Part shown: positions 48,201 to 57,468 of the stretch, piece after piece
Layout of the letters: each line of letters begins with the position of its first letter
Numbering within the stretch: the stretch's first letter is position 1
Source of the DNA: Lytechinus variegatus
Lineage: Eukaryota; Echinodermata; Echinoidea; Temnopleuroida; Toxopneustidae
Reading direction: 5' to 3'
NCBI RefSeq assembly: GCF_018143015.1
Contig: NC_054746.1
Coordinates: 37,294,830-37,358,829 of the forward strand
DNA: 64,000 nucleotides
Translations under genes and position numbers: made by a program
The notes under the pieces: model-generated
The model's database searches: none
What the model was told of the DNA's origin: nothing
What the model saw: only the letters and a program-made list of their open reading frames with translations

Positions 48201-50299
48201 AGCTCATCCAGCCCGAAGGGCCAGATGAGCTTACGCCGTGGCGTGGCATCTGTCGTCCGTCCACAATTACAAAATGCTTCTTCGTCATTTAAGTCTGATT
48301 TTAATTTTGTTTGCTTTATATGATAGTACTAGGTGGGGGATTCAGAACTTCTGCATAGAATTTTGAAACTCATCAAATATGCTAATTAATGCGCATTTTT
48401 TAAAATTCACAAAAAATACTTCTTTATTTGTTGACTGATTTTGATTTTTTTCTTCCATCTGATAGAGCTTCATGAGGTTCAACCAACTTGTACACAAAAT
48501 TTTGAAATTTTGCGTAGAAAATTATGCTTTATTTATGCGAAATCCATAAATCACAGAAAATGCCTCTTCTATATTTGTTGACCGAATATTGAAATTTTTA
48601 GTAGAAAATCATTTACCGGTATGTTAATTTGTGCAAAATTTGTTCATAATCACAAAAAAATGCTTTTTCTTCTTTATTTCGTTGACCAATTTTGATTTAT
48701 TTCATCATCTGGTAGAGCTACATGAGGGTCCTTAGATTTTCACAAGAAAATTATGTATGCACAATTTATTCATAAATCACAAAAATACTTTTTTTTCCTT
48801 CATTTGTTGATCAATCTCAATTTTGTTTGCTTTATATCATAGGTCGTGATGGGGATACAAAATTTCAACACAAAATTTTGAAACTCATGTATATGCTAAT
48901 TTATTCATATTTTTTTCAAAACTCATGAAAAATGCTTATTTATTTGTTGAATTATTTTGATTCCATTTTTTTCCATCATAGAGTTACATGAGTTTCACCA
49001 TGCAAGGTTCTACACAAGATTTAGAAATTTTGACTAGAAAGTTATTCTGATTTATACAAAATTTATTCATAAATCACAAAAAATGCTTCTATGTAATTTT
49101 TTCATAAATTTTAATTTTCTGTTTCCTCAATTTATGTCACCACTATAATTCACTACAGTGTCAACTGGGCTGAAATTAAAAATTGTGTTAAATATCGTTG
49201 CGAGATGCCAGATGAGCTCCACATCATTGATGTGCTAGTTTAGGAATTTATATTCTTTGAATCTTGATTTACATAAGTATATATGAACATGAGTTCTTGA
49301 CATGAAACTACTAAACGCCAACTTCCAATCCATTGTTTTACATTTCACTACCCATTGCTTAACCACATATTTTACATTAAAATTAAAGCAAAATTTTATT
49401 GTATACCAATGTTAACTCCATGTATTATAATTTTTTACTGTTGTTATATGGCTAGATTATTCTTGTTCTTTTTTCCTAGTTCTTGGGGGACTCACTTACA
49501 GAGAAGGCATTTATATTGCAGAGGAAATAGCCCAGACAGGTAAGGAATCTACTCCATAGAATCCTCATGAAACCACTATCAGTCTTGGTTATGAAGCTCA
49601 CTGAAACATGCACATACAGTGTATGTATTTTATCCCTAATAATAGCAAATGTTTGAGAAATGTATTAGCAGGGTGCTGTTATATATCTGTGGAGGATAGT
49701 TTTATGAAAACATGAAAATCCTTGACAAAATGATAGGTTATCTATTTTCTGGTATCCACTTCATTCGCTCAAATTGAAATTTCCCAATGATTATACAAAA
49801 GACGTTAAAAAAGCAACAAAAAATGTCTTATCCATATGTTTGTTTGTTGCTCAATTACAATTAGGATGGTCAGGGTTGAATAGTTAAGGTTTGGGTTGTC
49901 CATCACATGAATAGTCTTCTACAGTTTGTGTTGCCCTTTTGTATACCCCCATGAACATTCCTTTTGCCCACTTGTTATATTTCTCTCTTTGGAATAGTCT
50001 GTTGGTACAACGTACTTGAACAATTGGATGTAATGTGACAATGTGTTCCCATTATCTCAGATATGCTGAGCTCAATGGACTTGGTTGAAGTGAATCCACA
50101 GTTAGGATCCCCATCCCAACAGGAATCAACTATCAACGCTGGTGTGGATGTCATCTTAGCCGCTCTGGGCAAGCGTAAAGAGGGCAACGTACCTGTTGGC
50201 TATGAGATCTCCATACCGTGGGATGATAATGAGCGATTTGTGACACAGAAATCGGATGAAGCAGAGAGACAGAGAAGAGAGAGGAATGTGCAAAGATGA
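39080..50299 (+). CDS. ARG: arginase, 8 coding exons, 378 aa, mitochondrial-type leader
   Basis: Hydrolyses L-arginine to ornithine and urea (ureohydrolase family, binuclear manganese). Exons 39080-39229, 41768-41840, 43945-44054, 44343-44665, 44913-45017, 45747-45823, 49480-49539 and 50061-50299 total 1137 nt, 379 codons, with every phase matching. Residues 1-32 are rich in Arg/Ser and lack acidic residues, which fits mitochondrial import as in vertebrate ARG2. The core has LGGDHGITIGS (H133), VDAHADIN (D156, H158, D160), SGHLHGM (H173) and SFDIDSLDP (D264, D266), so all six expected metal ligands are present. DLVEVNP supplies the substrate-site Glu (E309). A charged tail after GYEISIP is longer than usual: 378 residues against about 322-354 in vertebrates. 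The sequence favours arginase over agmatinase. Met32 could start a cytosolic form. Confidence 0.94.
40108..41174. mobile_element. 1.07-kb foldback element in arginase intron 1
   Basis: AATATACATGTATGAGAATT and its inverse bound the element. About 240 bp of each arm is alignable, including TTTGCATG, ATCTTTCTGTTT and TATTAATGTCTTAACTT blocks. Small frames inside (40284-40472 and 40696-41069, minus) match no transposase I know. Confidence 0.75.
41768..41840 (+). CDS. ARG: arginase exon 2
   Basis: The acceptor is TTTGTAATCTAG|G and the donor CTTG|GTAAGA. Its 73 nt code DKDGVVYGPTVLRDAGL, the family's GPxxLRxxGL stretch. Confidence 0.9.
42840..43047. mobile_element. PIF/Harbinger-like MITE
   Basis: AGGCCTGGTCACACCGGC and GTGTGACCAGGCCT are inverse, and the next inner block GAGCGTTGTTGGAGC is matched by GCTCCAACAACGCT. 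TAA flanks both ends (42837-42839, 43048-43050), the 3-bp target typical of the group. It lies in arginase intron 2. Confidence 0.8.
43135..43649 (+). repeat. tandem-unit repeat, copy 2 (older, short)
   Basis: Same family as 32809-34072, lying in arginase intron 2. The hairpin is TCTCGC..GCGAGA, with paired changes against copy 1. It has about two units, one perfect DR1 at 43334-43346, and the same TGCCAGAGGC..ACTTGT end. More diverged, hence older. Confidence 0.75.
43945..44054 (+). CDS. ARG: arginase exon 3
   Basis: The acceptor is TTCATTATTCAG|G and the donor AAAAAG|GTACAA. Its 110 nt code HRVIDHGDLVFPAQDEET and the following helix to GKALKK. Confidence 0.88.
44343..44665 (+). CDS. ARG: arginase exon 4: main metal-binding exon
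   Basis: The acceptor is ACATTGTAG|A and the donor GAGAG|GTGAGT. Its 323 nt code LGGDHGITIGS, VDAHADIN, SGHLHGM and DIAYIGLRDVD. The reading is GC-richer than the flanking introns. Confidence 0.93.
44913..45017 (+). CDS. ARG: arginase exon 5
   Basis: The acceptor is CTTGAATCTAG|A and the donor CCAAG|GTAAGA. Its 105 nt code HILEKHGIQIFSIHDVQKYG, matching the arginase helix before the second metal motif. Confidence 0.88.
45747..45823 (+). CDS. ARG: arginase exon 6: second metal motif
   Basis: The acceptor is TCTCTACAG|A and the donor CACCAG|GTAAAT. Its 77 nt code VHLSFDIDSLDPGVSASTGT with two Asp metal ligands. Confidence 0.92.
46669..47143. mobile_element. 475-bp MITE in arginase intron 6
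   Basis: AGGTGGTTTCAGACCGCCTC at the left pairs with the inverse of GAGGCGGTTTGAAACCACCT. The flanks are ATT/ATT, though TA/TA is equally readable. The interior is GC-richer than the intron and iterates GGTATTTT and GTGAAAGCAAA. It is not coding. Confidence 0.75.
48201..49240 (+). repeat. second hairpin-ended tandem-unit repeat family
   Basis: Begins with hairpin AGCTCATC-CA-GCCC-GAA-GGGC-CA-GATGAGCT (two CA/CA bulges), then a CCGTGGCG..CGTCCGTCC leader. About seven degenerate units of 100-150 bp follow, marked by AAAATGCTTCTT..TTTGTTGAC near 48270, 48412, 48557, 48656, 48781, 48927 and 49079. GCCAGATGAGCT recurs at 49208, and the end is CACATCATTGATGTG-CTAG|T, a hairpin plus CTAG like a Helitron 3' end. 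It lies in arginase intron 6. Confidence 0.7.
49480..49539 (+). CDS. ARG: arginase exon 7
   Basis: The acceptor is TTTTTTCCTAG|T and the donor CAGACAG|GTAAGG. Its 60 nt code LGGLTYREGIYIAEEIAQT, a canonical arginase block. Confidence 0.92.
50061..50299 (+). CDS. ARG: arginase terminal exon 8
   Basis: The acceptor is CATTATCTCAG|A. Its 239 nt code MDLVEVNPQLG, INAGVDVILAALGKRKEGN and a charged tail, ending at TGA 50297-50299. Possible poly(A) signals are ATTAAA near 51849 and AATAAA at 54704-54709; which is used is unknown. Confidence 0.92.
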
Positions 50300-50990
50300 A
50301 AGAAAAGGGAAAGTAAGAAAGAAAGTATTTGGACTTGTTGAAACGAAGGCTGTCAATTTTGTTTTTATCACAAAGTGCAAATGTTAAGCCACCATTATCT
50401 ATGACTAAGGTATGCATTAACAAGGTAGCATTTCAGCTTTGATTTGTAATATTGCTAATGGAGGTTTATTAATATTCTTTAGTTTCATTTTCCAACATTG
50501 GAAATGTATTTATGATAGCATTTACATTAATATTCTTGTAGTATACTTTTAGAAATCCTGTAGTAGACTGAAATATAACTCCAGACTTAAAGAGTATTCA
50601 GATATTTAAGTATTATTCATTCTTTTCAATATTCACTTTCATTAATTTGGCAAGATATTTTCAATCGTTGGTTTCGCAATATATGAGTACTCCTGTACTG
50701 GATCACTTTTCCATTTTCTTCCTGTCTTAAGTCTAAAAGGATGAATGCCTTTTAACTAAATATCATAATGTGGTGCTGATAAATGATTATAAACATCATC
50801 ATTATACATGTACACTAAATGAAAGAATATCCAATTCATAAATTTCAGCAGCCCCCACCCCCTATCTGCAAAAAAGTTAATGGGTCCACATTTGCCTTCC
50901 CATGTATTTGAAAATAGCTTTTGTATTTAACCAGTCTGCATTTAATTCTCATTTTCAGCATGAATTTTTATGTGCAATGTATTGGTTTTT

Positions 50991-51284
50991 GTCTCACCTG
51001 CGAAGAAGAGTGAGACTATAGGTGCCGCTTTTCCGACGGCGGCGGTGGCGGCGACGGCGGCGTCAACATCAAATCTTAACCTGAGGTTATGTTTTGAAAT
51101 GACGTCATAACTTAGAAAGTATATGGACCTAGTTAATAAAACTTGGCCATAAGGTTAATCAAGTATTACTGAACATCCTATTAGAGTTTCATGTCACATG
51201 ACCAAGGTCAAAGGTCATTTAGGGTCAATGAACTTAGACCATGTTGGAGGAATCAACATCGAAATCTTAACCTGAGGTTAAGTT
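50991..51284 (+). repeat. tandem-unit repeat, copy 3 (truncated, young)
   Basis: Nearly identical to the first 290 bp of copy 1 (leader, first unit, DR1 at 51205-51217) but stops abruptly after CCTGAGGTTAAGTT. It lies 0.7 kb past the arginase stop, possibly within the 3' UTR. Confidence 0.8.
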
Positions 51285-52061
51285 GAAGCGAACCATCAGG
51301 GCTAATAGCCCCATCTTAAGTTCCCAACTAATCAAATGTGGCCAGGTTCATTACCCATAATGCAACAGTCTAAGCAGTAGAGTCTTGTAATATAGGCACA
51401 CTTGAATGATAACACACTAATTCACTACTCACTACACTAATTGTGCATATTACCAAGTAGCAAAACAGGTAGTTTTCATCTAAAAGTAAAAAGAAAAACA
51501 CTTCAGTTTGTCTGAGAAAAAAAAAATATCAGTGAAGTTTCTCTCTGTAGTTATCTCAAAAGGCATATTTTAAGACCAGCTATTGATAACACACAGTCAA
51601 TGGAAGGCACTGTAGGTCAGTTTGCTCCCCCTTTAAAGTCATTATGCAGTATTTAATTGTAAGAATATAAACTTTTGTCTAGCTAGCACTCACTTATTTG
51701 TAGAATCTAATTGTAGAATTTACTGGTAGTTTGGTTATATTTAGTATAAAGGCCACACTGTATTAATGAGAATGGATAAATATCTCGATATTTTCTTGAA
51801 ATTTATATAACATTTAATCATGTTCATGTTATTTGAAATATAAATCTTATTAAAAGCAACTAATATGGTACTGAAATGCAGATTGACATTCTTTTTAAAA
51901 TATTGTTCACATTGTATTTTATTGTACTGGTTTATAGTACATGTATGGTATTACTTATCATGATATATAATTATTTGAATACTGTATGTTATTAATATTC
52001 TTATATATTTTGTAATTTTGTAATTGGAAGTGTCTAAAATATTAAGTTTTATGTTTTTCTT
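51285..52061. other. no gene seen; possible arginase 3' UTR
   Basis: AT-rich, with ATTAAA near 51849. Nothing else is supported. Confidence 0.4.
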
Positions 52062-52346
52062 GGGGGCGTCGTGGTCTAGTTGTTATGACGTCTTTCAATC
52101 ACCATCAGAGGGACTTGGGTTCGAATCCCAGCCATAGCGTATTTTCCGTCAGCAAGAAATTAATCCACAGTGTGCTGCACTCAACCCAGGTGAGGTAAAT
52201 GGGTACTCGGCTGGATTTATTCCTTGAATGCAACAAGGGCCTTTTTCCAACTGGAGCTAAAGCTGGGGTAATATACAGGGCGCCATTGAATAGGCAACTA
52301 GATAACAGGCGCCTCATAACTGCTATATATTACTATTATTATTATT
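52062..52346 (+). mobile_element. tRNA-derived SINE
   Basis: The head carries a pol III A box TGGTCTAGTTG (52072-52082) and B box GGTTCGAATCC (52118-52128), 35 nt apart. An unrelated body follows (GGGCGCCATTGAA, AACAGGCGCCTCATAA), ending in (ATT)n. It cannot fold as a working tRNA past the anticodon stem. It is comparable to the tRNA-derived SINEs known from sea urchins. Confidence 0.75.
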
Positions 52347-53079
52347 AATTTGTCATTCTATAAAGCAATATGTTTTTTTAATATTTATTTTCAAACAATA
52401 TTGGGAATAGTATGTTACAGCAGCTTATTCAAAAGTGTAAACACTTATTTCAAAGATTCACTGCACCAAAGCATACATGTAATATAAGTACCAAGTGCTG
52501 GAGCATGGTAAACCATAATCATTGTAGTTTTTAGTGATTACTTTTTTTTGTTAGTTGATATGTTGATCACGAAAATCAGTAAAACACTCAATTATATATA
52601 TTAAAAAGTGTATTATATCCTCATGCAAACAACAAAATGCAATGGAATGAAATAGCTGTCTTGATAGAGGAATCACTAATATGAGGGTTAGATGATACTT
52701 ACATGTAGATCTGTTCTGGTCAATGGAAAAATAATTTAGCGAATTGCCTTAGAGGGTTATAGCTGTCCCAAAAAGTAAGTAATTATACCATTTACTGATT
52801 CCATCCACTACATGTATTAACTGTTTCCTGCTGTATTATAACAGTACAAAATCTTGCACAAAAAGTATATTTTTCATTTTGACATTTAGATGATTGGTTT
52901 ATGTATCTGCACAAGATCAATTAATGGGACCGTAAAATCATTATGTGTTCTAATTCATTTAATTCATGCATTGCTTGTCGTGAAGTCAGTGTATAGTCTA
53001 CAGTTTTACTCTTTATTCATTAAAAGATCTTAAAAGGGTCTGGATAGATTATTATGCCCTCCCTTCTAGTTCCATAGTA

Positions 53080-53520
53080 GGGAGTTTTTGCAACCAATAT
53101 GCAGACGCCTTCTGGAATCTATTGTCAAAGCCCTTAATGACAAAGCAGTCTTTGTCAATAATCAATGAATCAAAGCAGCTGTGTCGTCCGACTCTGAAAA
53201 AACGACATATTTGAAATTTTTCATCCGGTCTGAATCTTATTGGAAGATCTGCTGTCCTGGGGCCTGTTGCAGAAAGAGTTGCAATCGATCGCAACTCTAA
53301 AAATCATACGTAACTTGATTTTCAACCAATCAACAACGCGCATTTGGGACTTGCGATTGACTTTTTTACTTTCGTTTAAACGCAACTCTTTCTGCAACGG
53401 GCCCCTGGATTCACCAACTTTCGACAAAAACCTCTCAGCTGTCCATTTTAATCTGACATGTATTTTCGATAGATTTAGCATGTTGTAGAATCCATCCCTG
53501 TTGCATTTGCGAAAACTCCC
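53080..53520. mobile_element. TA-flanked inverted-repeat element hosting a nested MITE
   Basis: GGGAGTTTTTGCAA and TTGCGAAAACTCCC bound it, flanked by TA on each side (53078-53079, 53521-53522). The interior is shared with 21190-21470. It is interrupted by the element at 53261-53403. Confidence 0.7.
53261..53403. mobile_element. nested 143-bp MITE with CCTGG target duplication
   Basis: GGCCTGTTGCAGAAAGAG and CTCTTTCTGCAACGGGCC are inverse, 22 bp with one mismatch. CCTGG lies on both sides (53256-53260, 53404-53408). The related sequence at 21.4 kb reads CCGGTCCATCAAC without the insert. The inner GATCGCAA resembles the nested element at 18432. Confidence 0.8.
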
Positions 53521-53624
53521 TATTTTCTATCTAGACCATACAGACTGAATTTTCACTTTTGCTGCATTTTACCATATTGTCTATTGTGTTTTATGAATTC
53601 TGTATTGTCTTCATTATATATTAT

Positions 53625-53930
53625 TATTTTTATCATTTATATACTGCGCTTTTCCCAGAATGGCCCAAAGTGCTTAAAACAAGAAAATAAATTGTTACAA
53701 CAACTATAAAAATGAACCTTACAATCCTAAAAATCAGGATTTGAAAAAAGAAAGGTTTTAAGTCCCTTTTAAATGAAGCAACAGATGGTGATTGTCTAAG
53801 AGTAAAAGGTAAGCGATTCCAATATTTAGAAGCGGTTATTACAGTTTATGTAGTATTACTTAGAAGGGTGGAAACCTAATTGATGGATGCACTTGCATGG
53901 ATAATTCATGGGGAATACAAATCATGATGT
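53625..53930 (+). repeat. possible dispersed repeat tail
   Basis: An ATT-rich run leads into ATACTGCGCTTTTCCCAGAA and CAAAGTGCTTAAAAC, wording typical of the 3' parts of interspersed elements. It is recognised by resemblance only; the boundaries are uncertain. Confidence 0.3.
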
Positions 53931-56900
53931 GGATTGTTTATTTCTCTGCGTAGAAGTTTGGACCTTCATGTATAAGGATGCTGTATAGTATGTTCTGTCA
54001 TACTTTATTATCATTTTTAGTCTATAATGGGACCAGTTTGTGGTTTAACCTTGACTCCTTGATACGAGAAAGGTGGAAGTAATGTGTTTAGTTAACCTTT
54101 TGCACAAAATGTTTAGTTATCGGCTGAAGATGACATTCATTGAAATATAGTAGTTTTGGTAATATATTCAAGTTCATGTATGTTTCTTCTCTGAACAACC
54201 ATTTAAGTATTGTATTTATAGAGCAAATCTTATATCTAAGATCAAGAAAAAAAAAGGAAAATTTATACAAGATTTGAATACATTTATTCACAATAGTTAC
54301 TCAATTGCGTGTACTAAAATGTAATAATTCCCAGATATGTATTCATTCTTTGAAGAAAGAAAAAAAGATTTAACAAATCCCCTGAACATTGTGCCAATGT
54401 TATGTTATATTTTCTCTCTTCTGTTGAGGGTTATTTCATGGCTAGTACATAGCCTCTATTTTAAAGAAATTTATGTTTTATATATCATTGGATTCAGTTC
54501 CCAATTTGATTTGATTCTATCTGTATATGAATGTTGTATTCCATCCATAATTTGATTCCGATCATGTCTATTTTTATTGTTTGAAGCATTTGTCCATGTG
54601 GTTGTCATGGAGTAGGTATTCTTTTTACTTCCATTTAACTCTACTTTAGCACAATTTCACATTCATGTAGTTTGAATTATGATATGTATCTAAGTATTTT
54701 TGTAATAAAGATATAGCTTGTTCATGCCTTCTTACTATTGGAGATGATTCTTAAGATTTATCGTATCATTATATTGTGAAGAAAATGGTCTCAGTTCACA
54801 AAGTTTTAAAAACTGTATATTTGAAACCATGGTTTAGTATATATTTCAAATACAGGCATGAAGTACATTTTCACACTTACACTGAGAAATCTCTAAAAGT
54901 TTATACATGCCTTTTTTCAAAGATGTTAAGTTTATGCTTGCTATGATTTGAGACCAAGGCTTGCATGTATTTGAATTTGATATACTAAATCTGTGGGCTC
55001 ATTAAATAATCATTAAATAAATTGTGGGTTCATCTGAATAAACTCAACCAAATCAATATGTGTCAACTTTGCACTCTATATCACTCTTGTCACTTGAACC
55101 TTTTATCATTCTATGTGCCAAATGAAGTGCACTTGATGCTTGAAATCTGCATAAACCTATTTTCAAAAGTACTTTTGTGAATTCAGGCCAATAATTATGT
55201 TCAAGTGAATGTATATTATCTGCCTGCAACATTGAATTAGATATACAGTAGCTTGTTATAATTCAATTATGGCCTTGACAGGTGATTCAAATACTCATTT
55301 TGCAAACTTAGCTCTATTTTTGAAGGTCAATGGATCATTGATTTCCATTTTAATTTGACAGATTTTAGTGAGGTTTTACTGCATCCACTTTATTTCTCCA
55401 AGGAGATCAGACAACATACTCAGTGTATGCCATGGATAAATGAATCATGTAAACTTAAAGCACATAAAAAACAATAAGTGCATATTGTAAAATTGCTGAG
55501 TTATACACATGTTTATTTTATATCAAATAACAATAATAATTCCATGCTTAATATCAACTGTGTCACTATTTCAATGCTCTATTGCATTGCTAAAAACTTA
55601 TAATGAAATTATTTTTTTCAAATCTGTACAAATGTTCTGTTGTTAAACAGTTCTATTTTTGTTTAGAAAGTTGTTCATATAAAGTGATCTAACTGAAGTC
55701 ATAAAATCTGGTTTAGTAAGAAATGATTGCGATCAAGTGTGAATTCTTCTGATTGTTATACTAGCAGTGATTAAGAGAAAGTGATGTAGAGAGATTTCTG
55801 GTAGAGATAATGCAGAAAAAAACATTTAGGCAACATTTTATAACCCTGGTGATCAGTGGAAAGTTGTAAGAATGACATTCTGCAATTTGAATAAGCATTT
55901 ACAGTTCATAGATATGAATGAAAATGAGCCCTTATTTTTAATTGTGTTTTATTTTGTCATCAAAATACCCCATGTATCTTTGACGAGTCTAAGGTTTAAC
56001 AGGAAACTATAATATAAAACTGATGGAATTATATCAATGATGAAACTGCCCTCAAGTGCTAAATGATAAACAGATAATATAAATACTTTAAGAATTCGGT
56101 CCCATTCAAAAATGAATGAATGAATAACTAACAGTAAAAGGCATTAATTAATCAAATGGAATAAGAAGCTAGCCCCTGAATGGTTTGGAGTAGGACTGTC
56201 CCTACACTCATTGACCAACTTCTGTATGCATCAAGTTACACATCAATTTGGATTAGTTTAAAAATAGGCGAAATGTCTTTTCAGATGTCACAAGGGTTAT
56301 TTTGTGTTCTGTGATAAATTGTTATGACAGATTCTGTATCTGATGTCCCATTTACACACATAAAAAATTAGTCAATGAACTAGCAACACACCTGCACAAT
56401 AATTTCCTTCAAACTTCTTTCTTTAAACAATGTTATCTTCTACTTGAAAAGGGGGCATTGCATTTTTTATTTGTTCTCTGAATTCCTGAATTTGACCTGC
56501 ATGAAATTGATATGTAAGGAATGACCACAGATACAAACTGGATGAAAAAATGAATGACAAATGATGAAATCACATTTGCAAGACCAATTTATTTCAATAG
56601 CGATATTCATGCTAGACATCAAATGCGATTCAACACTTTAATTCATCACAAGGTTGACAAGGCTAATAGCTTACTGTGATTGATAAACCCATTTTGGTTT
56701 AAAAGAAACATCTTTACTTTAATTTTTTTTTTCATAGCTTTAACATTTTCCAAATATGAATGAACTGAATCACTTCTCATCGGTATATTTAAAAAAGCAA
56801 TTGTGGTGCTGCAGGAGTGTTAAAGGATGGCCATTTCCTACAGTTTTTGCAAATGATCAAGAAATAAAGAAGAAAGATGTTATATGAATATTGAAAAGAC

Positions 56901-57458
56901 TATGCTATATGTCATGTCACTACATAATTCCCCTATTCTTTCTTCGGAAAGGAATAAAATCATTTAGGTGACCTTTCTCCAACCCGTCACCCCCCCCCCC
57001 TTTATACATACAGCGATAACTCAGTACCTTATCATACAAAATAAAGAGAAGAAAACATACTGACTTCCCCCCCCCTTTTTTACATAGACATCCTAAAGAT
57101 GCATGCTTCATTTTTTAATAAAAATAATAATTAGGCAGACATCAAATATCATGGATGTAGGCCATCTGTGTTCCATTTTTCTGTATTTTTTTTACCAGAT
57201 TCTTTGTTTAATGCTTACAAAAAAGATACATTATTTCTGTGGTCAATGTAAGTCTCTTATTATTATAGCAGCAGTGAGTGAGATCATTGATAAATTTGCT
57301 ACCATATATATAGGCTATAAATAAATAACATGCTTACAGCATAGAGGGAACTACGTCACAAACATGATTACCTTTACATAGAATATATGTATACATGATT
57401 TGTTTTTACATTTTCCCATGTTTGATATACACGCTCTACTTATCAAAGTTCTTCATTG
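53931..57458. other. no gene seen
   Basis: AT-rich stretch between two convergent genes, arginase from the left and the right-edge gene on the minus strand. AATAAA at 54704-54709 could end a long arginase 3' UTR. C runs lie near 56991 and 57067. Confidence 0.5.
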
Positions 57459-57468
57459 TCACAGATGT

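Noticed and set aside
39080-50299. agmatinase instead of arginase
   Set aside because: SGHLHGM, DLVEVNP and the GPTVLR block follow arginase; both families share only the metal motifs.
52062-52140. tRNA gene suggested by A and B boxes
   Set aside because: The anticodon stem does not pair and an unrelated body with an (ATT)n tail follows, so it is a SINE head.
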